From NCBI GenBank assembly GCA_048594975.1, contig JBMDXQ010000067.1, forward strand, positions 1 through 64,000: a stretch of 64,000 bases of DNA. The letters run 5' to 3'. The notes under the pieces were generated by a model. The model did not search any database. It was not told the DNA's origin and saw nothing but the letters and a program-made list of their open reading frames with translations. This DNA is from JBMDXB01 sp048594975. GTDB lineage: Bacteria > Acidobacteriota > Vicinamibacteria > Vicinamibacterales > 2-12-FULL-66-21. This document shows positions 17,892 to 26,523 of this stretch, one piece after another; the first letter of the stretch is position 1, and each line of letters begins with the position of its first letter. A program made the position numbers and the translations under genes.

Positions 17892-18740
17892 ATGGAGATC
17901 AAGACAGTAGGCGTGCTCGGGTGCGGGCTCATGGGGTCGGGGATCGCGCAGGTGTGCGCCGCCGCCGGCTACAAGACCGTGGTGCGTGAGGTCGAGCAGG
18001 GAGTCCTCGACAGGGGCATGGGCCGCATCCGCAAGTTCCTCGCCGACGGTGTCGCCAGGGGCAAGGTAACCGCCGAGGACCAGGACAAGACGCTCGGGAA
18101 CCTCTCGGCTACGACCAGCCTCGACGCCCTCGGCGGCTCCGACCTGATCATCGAGGCCGTCATCGAAAACGTCGACGAGAAGTCGCGGGTGTTCGCGGCG
18201 CTCGACGGGGTGCTCGGCGAGTCGGCCCTCTTCTGCTCGAACACGTCCTCGCTGTGCATCACCGAGCTGGCGGCGAAGACGAAGCGCCCCGATCGGTTCG
18301 CGGGACTGCACTTCTTCAATCCCGTCCCGATCATGAAGCTGGTGGAGGTGATCCGCGCGCTGACGACGAGCGAGGCGACCTACCAGGCGGTGTTCGCGTT
18401 CGCCGGCTCGCTCGGCAAGGAGCCGATCACCGCTCCCGACAGACCCGGCTTCATCGTCAACCGGCTGCTGGTGCCGTACCTGCTGGACGCGATTCGCTCC
18501 TACGAGCACGGCCTCGGCACGATCGAGGACATCGACAGGGGCATGAAGCTCGGGTGCGGCTACCCGATGGGGCCGTTCACGCTGCTCGACTTCGTCGGCC
18601 TCGACACGACCTACTACATCGCCAACATCATGTTCGAGGAGTACCGCGAGCCGGCGTACGCGCCGCCGCCGCTGCTGAAGCGCATGGTGCTGGCGGGACG
18701 GCTGGGGAAGAAGAGCGGACAGGGTTTCTACAAGTATTAG
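17892..18740 (+). CDS. 3-hydroxybutyryl-CoA dehydrogenase
   Basis: NAD-dependent oxidation/reduction of 3-hydroxyacyl-CoA and acetoacetyl-CoA. It has 282 residues: N-terminal Rossmann motif GVLGCGLMGSGIAQV at about residues 7-21, catalytic His in FAGLHFFNPVP near 142, followed by the C-terminal dimerisation domain with GFIVNRLLVPYL and GCGYPMGPF. The length and lack of a hydratase domain indicate the short Hbd/PaaH type rather than the FadB fusion. Its stop codon touches the stop codon of the convergent TPR gene with no spacer. Confidence 0.95.
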   Translation: MEIKTVGVLGCGLMGSGIAQVCAAAGYKTVVREVEQGVLDRGMGRIRKFLADGVARGKVTAEDQDKTLGNLSATTSLDALGGSDLIIEAVIENVDEKSRVFAALDGVLGESALFCSNTSSLCITELAAKTKRPDRFAGLHFFNPVPIMKLVEVIRALTTSEATYQAVFAFAGSLGKEPITAPDRPGFIVNRLLVPYLLDAIRSYEHGLGTIEDIDRGMKLGCGYPMGPFTLLDFVGLDTTYYIANIMFEEYREPAYAPPPLLKRMVLAGRLGKKSGQGFYKY

Positions 18741-19472
18741 TCACTTCAGCGTTGCCAGCAGCTGCCGCCCTTTCTCCTTGAACTCGCGGTCTTCGGGCGC
18801 CCAGTCCGGGTCGAGCGGCGCGTCGAGGAGTTTCTGCAGCTCGCGCTTCGCCTCCGCCTCGCGATCGAGTGCGATCAGCGTCTCGGCGAGGAAGAACAGC
18901 GACGCGCTGCTGTGCGGGTTGTAGGTGAGCGATCGGCGCAGGTGCTCCTCGGACTTCTTCTTGCTGCCGCCAAAGAGCCCCGGCACGCGGTAGTACCAGC
19001 GTCCCAGCGCCCGATCGGCCGAGCCCTGCTGGAACGCCGGGTCGAGCTTCAGCACCGTGGTCAGCTCGTCGCGAATGTCGCCGCGGTACCTGAGTCCCTG
19101 CCGCAGCCCGAAGGACTCGGCGAGCGCCCCCATGTTCGCCGCGATCCAGAAGTGTCCCTCCGGGCGGTTGGGCGCGACCGCGACGGCGGCGCGCCCGGCG
19201 CGAATGCCCGCCTCCAGCATCGTCTTGCGTTCCTGCGGGGGCGCGTGACCGCCGAGCCAGTAGCTCGCGCGCGCGAGCTTCCACGCCGCCTCGAGGTCCT
19301 TCGGATCGCGCGCGAGGCGCTCCTCCCAGATGGCGGCAGCGCGGCGCGCGCTCGCCAGGTTCTCCCGCGCCGCGTACAGCGTATCCGGATCGCCATCGGC
19401 CTGCGCGGGACGCGCCGCGACGACGGCGGCGCTGGAAATGGCGATATAGAATACGAGGATGCAGGACGTCAT
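18741..19472 (-). CDS. exported TPR-type protein (TRAP-T/TatT-like)
   Basis: An exported helical-repeat protein of about 243 residues. The probable signal segment is CILVFYIAISSAAVVAARP at residues 4-22, with a likely cleavage after AQA. The mature part is made of TPR-like helices: AAIWEERLARDPKDLEAAWKL, AGRAAVAVAPNRPEGHFW and LRRSLTYNPHSSASLFFLAE. It resembles TatT components or other TPR lipoproteins; function unknown. The start is uncertain: ATG 19472 places the signal at the N-terminus but overlaps the divergent folE start by 14 bases. Confidence 0.65.
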   Translation of the reverse strand: MTSCILVFYIAISSAAVVAARPAQADGDPDTLYAARENLASARRAAAIWEERLARDPKDLEAAWKLARASYWLGGHAPPQERKTMLEAGIRAGRAAVAVAPNRPEGHFWIAANMGALAESFGLRQGLRYRGDIRDELTTVLKLDPAFQQGSADRALGRWYYRVPGLFGGSKKKSEEHLRRSLTYNPHSSASLFFLAETLIALDREAEAKRELQKLLDAPLDPDWAPEDREFKEKGRQLLATLK

Positions 19473-20061
19473 CAGGCAGCTGCTCGCCGCGCTCGGGGAG
19501 GATCCGGCGCGTGAAGGCCTCGCCGACACGCCGAAACGCGTGGAGGAGGCGATGCGGTTCCTCACGAGCGGCTACAGCGCGGATGTCGATGCCGTGCTGA
19601 ACAACGCGCTGTTCACGGTCGATTATAACGAGATGGTGATCGTCAAGGACATCGACTTCTACAGCCTGTGCGAGCACCATCTGCTCCCGTTCTTCGGACG
19701 TTGCCACGTCGCCTACCTGCCGCAGGGCCGCGTCATCGGCCTGAGCAAGATCCCGAGGCTCGTCGAGATCTTCGCGCGGCGCCTGCAGATCCAGGAACGG
19801 CTCACCAGCCAGATCGCCGAGACCATCCGCAGCAAGGTTCAGCCGCTCGGCGTCGCGGTGGTGATGGAGGCGGCGCACCTCTGCATGTCGATGCGCGGCG
19901 TCGAGAAGCAGAACTCGGTGGCGGTCACCAGCGCGATGCTCGGGGTGTTCCGCGACGACGCGCGGACGCGGATGGAGTTCCTCGAGCTGATCAGGCGGCC
20001 CGAGCTCGCCGAGCGGCACGCCGGCGTCAGCCTGCCGGGCCTGGCCTGCATCGCGGATTGA
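19459..20061 (+). CDS. folE: GTP cyclohydrolase I
   Basis: Converts GTP to 7,8-dihydroneopterin triphosphate, the first step of tetrahydrofolate/pterin synthesis. It has 200 residues. The zinc ligands are Cys and His in SLCEHHLLPFFG (about residues 69-80) and Cys in AAHLCMSMRGV (near 141), with GLSKIPRLVEIFARRLQIQERL between them and the GTP-binding QNSV just after. A TATAGAAT box at 19445-19452 ends 6 bases before the ATG, another leaderless-type placement. The start overlaps that of the divergent TPR gene. Confidence 0.97.
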   Translation: MQDVIRQLLAALGEDPAREGLADTPKRVEEAMRFLTSGYSADVDAVLNNALFTVDYNEMVIVKDIDFYSLCEHHLLPFFGRCHVAYLPQGRVIGLSKIPRLVEIFARRLQIQERLTSQIAETIRSKVQPLGVAVVMEAAHLCMSMRGVEKQNSVAVTSAMLGVFRDDARTRMEFLELIRRPELAERHAGVSLPGLACIAD

Positions 20062-20070
20062 CGGCAGGCG

Positions 20071-20706
20071 ATGCGAAGCCTCGTCTCCCTCGTGGTCGCG
20101 GTGGCGATGATCGTCGCTGCCACCTCGCGCGACATGCTGGCGCAGGCGCGGCGGACGACACGTACGCCAGCCCCGCGGCTCAGGACCGAGCCGGCCACGG
20201 TCACGTGCCCGGAGGCGCTCGGCACCGGGGCGCACACCAAGGCGCAGTACTGCTTCGTGCTCGCCGGCCGCGACCCGGCGGAGGGGGTAATCGTGCCCTT
20301 GCCGCGTCACGCCGGCCCGGCCACGCTCCTCTTCGACCTGCACAACCGCCACACTTATTCCGAGGAGGAGGTGAAGGCCGGCCGCGGCTACGCCCGCTAC
20401 CTCGCCATCATCGGCGTGCTCACGATGAAGGGCGACCTGATCAGCCGCGCCGCGGTGCAGAGCGAGTTTCGGCAGGCCCCCGACCTCTACGAGCGCATCA
20501 CCGGCGGGGCCGGTCCCGCCGGGCTGAAGGCGGTGGCGCCGATCGGCCGCGAGCAGGTCATCGTCACCATCCCGGCAGCGATCACCGAGGTGAGCCTGCT
20601 CGGGGAGGTGCTCGACGCCACCACCGCGGCGGGGCGCGAGATGGCCACGCCCGGGCGGCCGGTCGCCGTCGTCAGCAACGTCCGGGTCGAATACCGTCCG
20701 CGGTGA
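20071..20706 (+). CDS. secreted hypothetical protein
   Basis: No family recognised. It has 211 residues with an N-terminal signal peptide (MRSLVSLVVAVAMIVAATS, cleavage probably after MLA). The mature part has two cysteines (TCPEALG and QYCFVLAG, residues near 45 and 60), possibly disulphide-bonded, and a predicted beta-rich body with GPATLLFDLHNRHTYSEEEV. It follows folE by 9 bases and precedes the flavoprotein by 22, so it is probably in the same transcript. Confidence 0.75.
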   Translation: MRSLVSLVVAVAMIVAATSRDMLAQARRTTRTPAPRLRTEPATVTCPEALGTGAHTKAQYCFVLAGRDPAEGVIVPLPRHAGPATLLFDLHNRHTYSEEEVKAGRGYARYLAIIGVLTMKGDLISRAAVQSEFRQAPDLYERITGGAGPAGLKAVAPIGREQVIVTIPAAITEVSLLGEVLDATTAAGREMATPGRPVAVVSNVRVEYRPR

Positions 20707-20728
20707 TTCGCCTTCCTCCGTTCCGGTC

Positions 20729-21727
20729 ATGCACGAACACGATGTCCTGATCGTCGGCGCCGGCCCGGCCGGGCTCGCCGCCGCCATCGCCGCAGTCCAG
20801 CACGGCCTCGACCACGTAGTGGTGGAGAAGGGCGCGCTCGTCAATTCGCTCCTGCACTACCCGACCGACATGGTGTTCTTCACCACACCGGAGCTGATGG
20901 AGATCGGCGGAATGCCGTTCGTCAGTCCGTACGACAAGCCGACCCGCGCCGAGGCGCTGCGTTACTACCGGCGCGTGACCGACGCGTTCAAGTTGAACGT
21001 GGCCTTCGACGAGACGGTGACCGAGATCCGGCGGGAGCCCGGCGCGGCCGGCGTGCCCGGGTTCACCGTGGACGTGCAGCCGTCACGCGGCGGCGGCCGA
21101 TCCCGCCGCGCCCGCCATGTCGTGATCGCCACCGGAGCCTACGACGTGCCGAACACGTGCGGCATGCCCGGCGAGGACCTGCCGCACGTATCGCACTATT
21201 ACACGCAACCGCACCCGTATTTTCGCCGGCGGGTGGTGGTGGTCGGCGGCAAGAACTCGGCGGCCGAGGCGGCGCTGGATCTGTATCGTGCCGGCGCGTC
21301 GGTCACGCTCGTACACCGCCGGCCGGCGCTGGGCGACTCGATCAAGTACTGGGTGAAGCCGGACATCGAGAACCGCATCCGCGAGGGGTCGATCGCGGCG
21401 CGGTTCGACACCACGGTGGTGGAGATTACGCCGTCAGCGGTGGTGGTCGAGCGTGACGGCGTGCGCGAGGAGATTCCGGCCGACGCGGTGTTCCTGCTCA
21501 CCGGCTATCGCTCCGACGACGCGCTGCTCCGCAACGCCGGCGTCGACATCGATCCGGAGACCTGCGGACCGGTATTCGACCCGCAGACCTTCGAGACCAA
21601 CGTGGAAGGGCTCTACGTCGCGGGTGCGGTAGTCGCGGGCCGCGAGAGCGGCAAGATCTTCATCGAGAACGGACGGTTCCACGGGCAGCAGGTGATCGAG
21701 GCAATCGTTGGCCGCGGTCGTCAGTGA
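20729..21727 (+). CDS. YpdA-like FAD/NAD(P)-dependent oxidoreductase
   Basis: A flavoprotein disulphide reductase relative of 332 residues without the redox-active CxxC of thioredoxin reductase. FAD-binding VLIVGAGPAGLAAA is at residues 6-19, NADPH-binding VVVVGGKNSAAEAALDL near 172, and the C-terminal FAD motif TNVEGLYVAGAV near 290. The pattern fits the YpdA/Bdr family proposed to reduce bacillithiol disulphide; whether this organism makes bacillithiol cannot be told from the window. Its 3' end overlaps the convergent LON-domain gene by 7 bases. Confidence 0.85.
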   Translation: MHEHDVLIVGAGPAGLAAAIAAVQHGLDHVVVEKGALVNSLLHYPTDMVFFTTPELMEIGGMPFVSPYDKPTRAEALRYYRRVTDAFKLNVAFDETVTEIRREPGAAGVPGFTVDVQPSRGGGRSRRARHVVIATGAYDVPNTCGMPGEDLPHVSHYYTQPHPYFRRRVVVVGGKNSAAEAALDLYRAGASVTLVHRRPALGDSIKYWVKPDIENRIREGSIAARFDTTVVEITPSAVVVERDGVREEIPADAVFLLTGYRSDDALLRNAGVDIDPETCGPVFDPQTFETNVEGLYVAGAVVAGRESGKIFIENGRFHGQQVIEAIVGRGRQ

Positions 21728-22353
21728 GTCCCCTGCCCGCCCCAGTTGTGGTGGGCGGCGAACACCTTCATCTCCAGCAGTTCGATCAGCGCGCGGCAGC
21801 GGTGGAGGACGCTCTCGCGTTCGAGGAGCGCCTGTTTCTCCAGCGGCTCCAGGTCGAGATACTGGGCCAGCGCGTTCACCAGGTCCTCGTCGGGCATCGA
21901 TGGCGGCATCGTGCTGTCGACGCCGCGGCCGGAAGGCTGCGGCACCAGCAGCGACTCGAGCCGGTGACGCGCGCCGCGCAGTTCCTCGCGGTCGCGCTCG
22001 CAGGGCGGCTCGCCGATCGTCTCGACCGCCGCCTGGCGGTAGCTCCGGCTTGCGTCCTCGCTGACGATCCGGAACTTGGCCAGGCCGCGCAGGACGATGT
22101 TGTAGCGGCCGTCGCCGAGGCGCTCGGCATTGGTGACGAGGCCGGCGCAGCCGATCGGGTAGACGGGCGGGCGGCCCTCGTAGTCCGCCTCCCAGCCCGG
22201 CTGCAGCAGCACCATCCCGATGATCCGGTCGCCGGCGAGCGCCTCACTCACCATCGTCACGTAACGCGGCTCGAAGATGTGCAGCGGCAGGAAGACCTGC
22301 GGGAACAGCACGACATTCGGTAATGGGAACAGGGGAATGGTGGGAGGGAGCAT
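21721..22353 (-). CDS. LON substrate-binding (N-terminal) domain protein
   Basis: A 210-residue protein consisting only of the LON-type substrate-binding domain: IPLFPLPNVVLFPQVFLPLHIFEPRY at the start, then GCAGLVTNAERLGDGRYNIVLRGLAKFRI, followed by a helical C-terminal segment. There is no ATPase or protease domain, which separates it from Lon; such stand-alone proteins are common and their role is unknown. It is followed on its 3' side by the convergent YpdA-like gene. Confidence 0.9.
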   Translation of the reverse strand: MLPPTIPLFPLPNVVLFPQVFLPLHIFEPRYVTMVSEALAGDRIIGMVLLQPGWEADYEGRPPVYPIGCAGLVTNAERLGDGRYNIVLRGLAKFRIVSEDASRSYRQAAVETIGEPPCERDREELRGARHRLESLLVPQPSGRGVDSTMPPSMPDEDLVNALAQYLDLEPLEKQALLERESVLHRCRALIELLEMKVFAAHHNWGGQGTH

Positions 22354-22363
22354 GAATCACGTC

Positions 22364-22464
22364 ATTGTGGATCGTGGATTGCGGATGTGAATGGCATCCA
22401 TCGGGGTGGACTGCCCCTCGGTGTGCCTCGAGTCAGTCAGGCATCAATCCACAATGCGCAATCC
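22364..22464. repeat. mirrored heptad repeat (ATTGTGG / CCACAAT)
   Basis: Left arm 22364-22384 is three in-phase units, ATTGTGG, ATCGTGG and ATTGCGG. Right arm 22442-22464 carries the reverse-complement units CATCAAT, CCACAAT and GCGCAAT. The right arm ends exactly at the stop codon of the VWA gene (22465-22467 on the minus strand). Confidence 0.75.
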
Positions 22465-23760
22465 TCAGTGAATTGTCCTCGTCTTCTTGTCCATGTAGTC
22501 CATCAGCACGTAGCGGCCCAGCGTGCGCGGGGTCGTGAAGTAGGCCTTGCCGTGGCAGATTTGGGCGACGCGGCGCACGAAGCTGACCAGGTCGTGGTCG
22601 CGCGCCAGCATGAACGTGTTGATCAGGATGCCCGCCTTGCGGCAGGCAGCCACCTCCGCGAAGGTCTCCGACACGATGAACGGGTCGAGGCCGAACGCGT
22701 TGCGGTAGATGCGGCCGTCCGGGCGGGTGAGCGCCGACGGCTTGCCGTCGGTGATCATGACGATCTGGCGCATGTCCTTCTGCTGCCGCTCGAGGATGCG
22801 GCGGGCGAGGCGGAGCCCCTCCCGCGTGTTCGTGTAGTAGGGGCCGACGCGCACCCGGGCCAGGCGGGTGAGCGGAATCTCTTCCGCCGAGTCGTGGAAC
22901 AGCACTACCTTGAGCGCGTCGCCCGGATACTGCAGGCGAATGAGGTTCGAGAGCGCCAGCGCCACGCGCTTGGCCGGGGTGAAGCGATCCTCGCCGTAGA
23001 GGATCATGCTGTGGCTGCAGTCGAGCATCAGCACCGTGGCGCACGAGCTCTGGTACTCGCCCTGCACGACCATCAGGTCCTCGTAATCGATCGCGAGGCT
23101 CGGCGTCACCGTACCTCCCGCTCCGCCCGACACGTCGAGGGTGCCGCGCTGCCGCAGGACGGCATTCAGGATCGTGCCGGCGGCATCGAGGTTCATGGTG
23201 TCGCCGAACTCGTACGGCTTGGGCGCGCCGCTCGCCTCGATCCCGGTGGCCTCCTCGCGGGTATCGTGCCGGCCGATGCTGCTCCGGCCGATTGAGCCGA
23301 GCAGATCCCGGAGCGCCCGGTAGCCGAGAAAATCCAGGCTCTTGTCGGTGATCTCGAAGCGGAACTGCACCGGGTCCTGGTTCATCCCTTCGCCGGGGCC
23401 GAACCTGCCGTTCGCGTCCCGCGCGGAGGGGGGCCGTGGCGACGACGTGATGTAGCCCTGGTGCTGCAGGCGCTCGATGATCCGCTGGATCAACTGTTCG
23501 AGCCGCTCCTCCGCGTCATCGGCCTGCTGCCAGTCCTTGCCGAGCAGCTTCTCCAGCGTCTCGTCCGAGAGCGTGCCGCCGTTCAGCAGCGCCTCGAGGA
23601 TGGCGTCGTGCAGCGCCTGCATCGAGTGCGTGCCGTCCTCGTCGTCCATCGGATCGCCGAAGCCGCTGGAGAGCAGCAGGTCGGACAGCCGCGACAGCAG
23701 GTCCTCGAGGTCGACGCCGTCGAGATCCTCGCCCGTGTACTTCGAGTAGCGGAACTTCAT
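22465..23760 (-). CDS. VWA-domain protein, partner of MoxR-type ATPase
   Basis: A 431-residue protein with a C-terminal von Willebrand A domain. The metal-ion-dependent adhesion site is MLDCSHSMI near residue 246 (DxSxS), followed by the Thr/Asp positions in YTNTREGLRLA and MITDGKPSAL. The N-terminal half is acidic and helical (LSRLSDLLLSSGFGDPMDDED). Its ATG directly abuts the stop of the ATPase gene with no base between, the standard MoxR-VWA pairing. These pairs act like metal chelatases or chaperones that insert metals or remodel complexes; the client is unknown. Confidence 0.9.
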   Translation of the reverse strand: MKFRYSKYTGEDLDGVDLEDLLSRLSDLLLSSGFGDPMDDEDGTHSMQALHDAILEALLNGGTLSDETLEKLLGKDWQQADDAEERLEQLIQRIIERLQHQGYITSSPRPPSARDANGRFGPGEGMNQDPVQFRFEITDKSLDFLGYRALRDLLGSIGRSSIGRHDTREEATGIEASGAPKPYEFGDTMNLDAAGTILNAVLRQRGTLDVSGGAGGTVTPSLAIDYEDLMVVQGEYQSSCATVLMLDCSHSMILYGEDRFTPAKRVALALSNLIRLQYPGDALKVVLFHDSAEEIPLTRLARVRVGPYYTNTREGLRLARRILERQQKDMRQIVMITDGKPSALTRPDGRIYRNAFGLDPFIVSETFAEVAACRKAGILINTFMLARDHDLVSFVRRVAQICHGKAYFTTPRTLGRYVLMDYMDKKTRTIH

Positions 23761-25293
<1,533 letters not shown>

Positions 25294-25307
25294 AGGGAAT
25301 CTTACAC

Positions 25308-25391
25308 CGATCCCTCATCCCTGATCGCTCATCCCGAATCCTTGATCCTGGATCCCCCATCCTGCATCCCCGATCCTGAATCGCCGATCAA
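25308..25391. repeat. heptad array, left half of mirrored element
   Basis: Twelve consecutive 7-base units in perfect phase, each of the form NNATCNN except that the neighbours vary; ATC at unit positions 3-5 is invariant. Positions 25311-25334 are a perfect 24-bp reverse complement of 25516-25539 in the right half. It begins 14 bases after the start codon of the divergent ATPase gene. Confidence 0.92.
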
Positions 25392-25452
25392 GCGCAATCC
25401 GGCGTTCGTGCGCGGTTGGCGGTCGTCGACGCAGCGCAGGGCTCAGCGCGAC

Positions 25453-25543
25453 GGATTCGGGATCGGGACGGCACGATGAGGGATTCGGGAGGAGCGATCC
25501 AGGATAGGGGATCCAGGATGAGCGATCAGGGATGAGGGATAAT
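25453..25543. repeat. heptad array, right half of mirrored element
   Basis: Thirteen consecutive 7-base units in perfect phase, mostly GGATNNN or CGATNNN, the complement of the left half. The last unit contains the GATAAT -10 box (25538-25543) of the glycerophosphodiesterase gene, so the array also forms its promoter. The 61 bases between the two halves carry no repeat or gene. Confidence 0.92.
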
Positions 25544-25549
25544 CCGCGT

Positions 25550-26332
25550 GTGCGTCCGCTCGTCTACGCGCACCGCGGCGGCGCGGCGCTGCGGCCGGAA
25601 AACACGTTCGAGGCATTCGACAACGGCCTGGCCCTCGGCGCCGACGGGCTCGAGTTCGACGTCCGGCTGGCCGGCGACGGCGCGGTCGTCGTGCTCCACG
25701 ACGACACGCTCGAGCGCACGACCAACGGCCGCGGCGCGGTCGCGGCGTGCACCGCGGCGGACCTGCGCGCGCTGGACGCGGGCTACTGGTTCAAGCCGAC
25801 CGACGCCGGCCACGATTTCCCGTTCCGCGGCACGGGCGTGTGCGTGCCGCTGCTCGCTGACCTGCTGCGGCGGTACCCGGGCATCCCCATGATCGTCGAG
25901 TTGAAGCAGAGCACGCACGAGCTCGCGCAGCGGACACTCGATCTCGTGCGCGCCGCCGGCGCCCTCGACCGCGTCGCCCTCGGGTCGTTCAGCTGGCGCG
26001 CCCTCCGCGCCGCCCGCGCCGGCGATTCGCGGGTCATCACCGGCGCCTCGCGGGAGGAGACGCGCATCGCCCTCTATCGTTCGTGGATCCGCTGGCCCGT
26101 TCGCCACCCGCCCTATCGTGAGTTCCAGGTGCCGGAGACCTCGGGATCCACGCGCATCCTCTCGCCCCGATTCATCCGCTACGCGCACCAGGCCGGTCTG
26201 CAGGTGAAGGTGTGGACCGTGAACGACGCGGATGACATGCGGCGGCTGATCGGGTGGGGAGCCGACGCCATCATCACCGACCGGCCGGACGTGGCTGTGG
26301 GGATCGTCAGGGGAGTCGAGCCCGGTCGCTGA
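25550..26332 (+). CDS. glycerophosphodiester phosphodiesterase
   Basis: Hydrolyses glycerophosphodiesters to glycerol-3-phosphate and an alcohol. About 260 residues form a TIM-barrel GDPD domain: YAHRGGAALRPENTFEAF at the N-terminus (catalytic His and Arg), LEFDVRLAGDGAVVVLHDDTLERTTNG (metal Glu/Asp and catalytic His), and the C-terminal VKVWTVNDADDM and GADAIITDRPD. There is no signal peptide, so it is a cytoplasmic form. The start may be GTG 25550, six bases after a GATAAT -10 box, or ATG 25532 inside the repeat; the domain begins right after the GTG. Confidence 0.92.
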   Translation: MRPLVYAHRGGAALRPENTFEAFDNGLALGADGLEFDVRLAGDGAVVVLHDDTLERTTNGRGAVAACTAADLRALDAGYWFKPTDAGHDFPFRGTGVCVPLLADLLRRYPGIPMIVELKQSTHELAQRTLDLVRAAGALDRVALGSFSWRALRAARAGDSRVITGASREETRIALYRSWIRWPVRHPPYREFQVPETSGSTRILSPRFIRYAHQAGLQVKVWTVNDADDMRRLIGWGADAIITDRPDVAVGIVRGVEPGR

Positions 26333-26523
26333 ACGCCACGCAATGCCGACCGCAGCAGTTCGAGCCGGCTCAGCATGTCGCCACTTCGAGCTCACGATCG
26401 CGAGCAGGTGATCCTCCGGCTCGCCCGCGCCGGGCACGCCGGCCGCTGCTGCGGCCCGACCGAGAAACAGGACTAGAATATTCTGATTGGTCGGTGCATG
26501 GTCTTCCCAAAGGGGCACACCAG
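26333..26523. other. spacer before the pyruvate dehydrogenase operon
   Basis: No gene recognised. It holds a GGCCGC-TGCT-GCGGCC hairpin (26441-26456) without a T-run, then TAGAAT at 26474-26479 within the palindrome AGAATATTCT (26475-26484). The palindrome about 45 bases before the aceE start could be both the -10 region and an operator for the operon. There is no good -35. Confidence 0.4.

Noticed and set aside
25308..25391. REP/BIME-type element or IS remnant
   Set aside because: Unit length, in-phase tandem structure and locus-specific sequence do not fit REP elements. No transposase and no target duplications are seen.
25308..25543. CRISPR array
   Set aside because: Units of 7 bases without spacers and with degenerate sequence; no cas genes in the window.
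26441..26456. Intrinsic terminator after the glycerophosphodiesterase gene
   Set aside because: Only a 6-bp stem and no T-run; kept only as a hairpin in the spacer.
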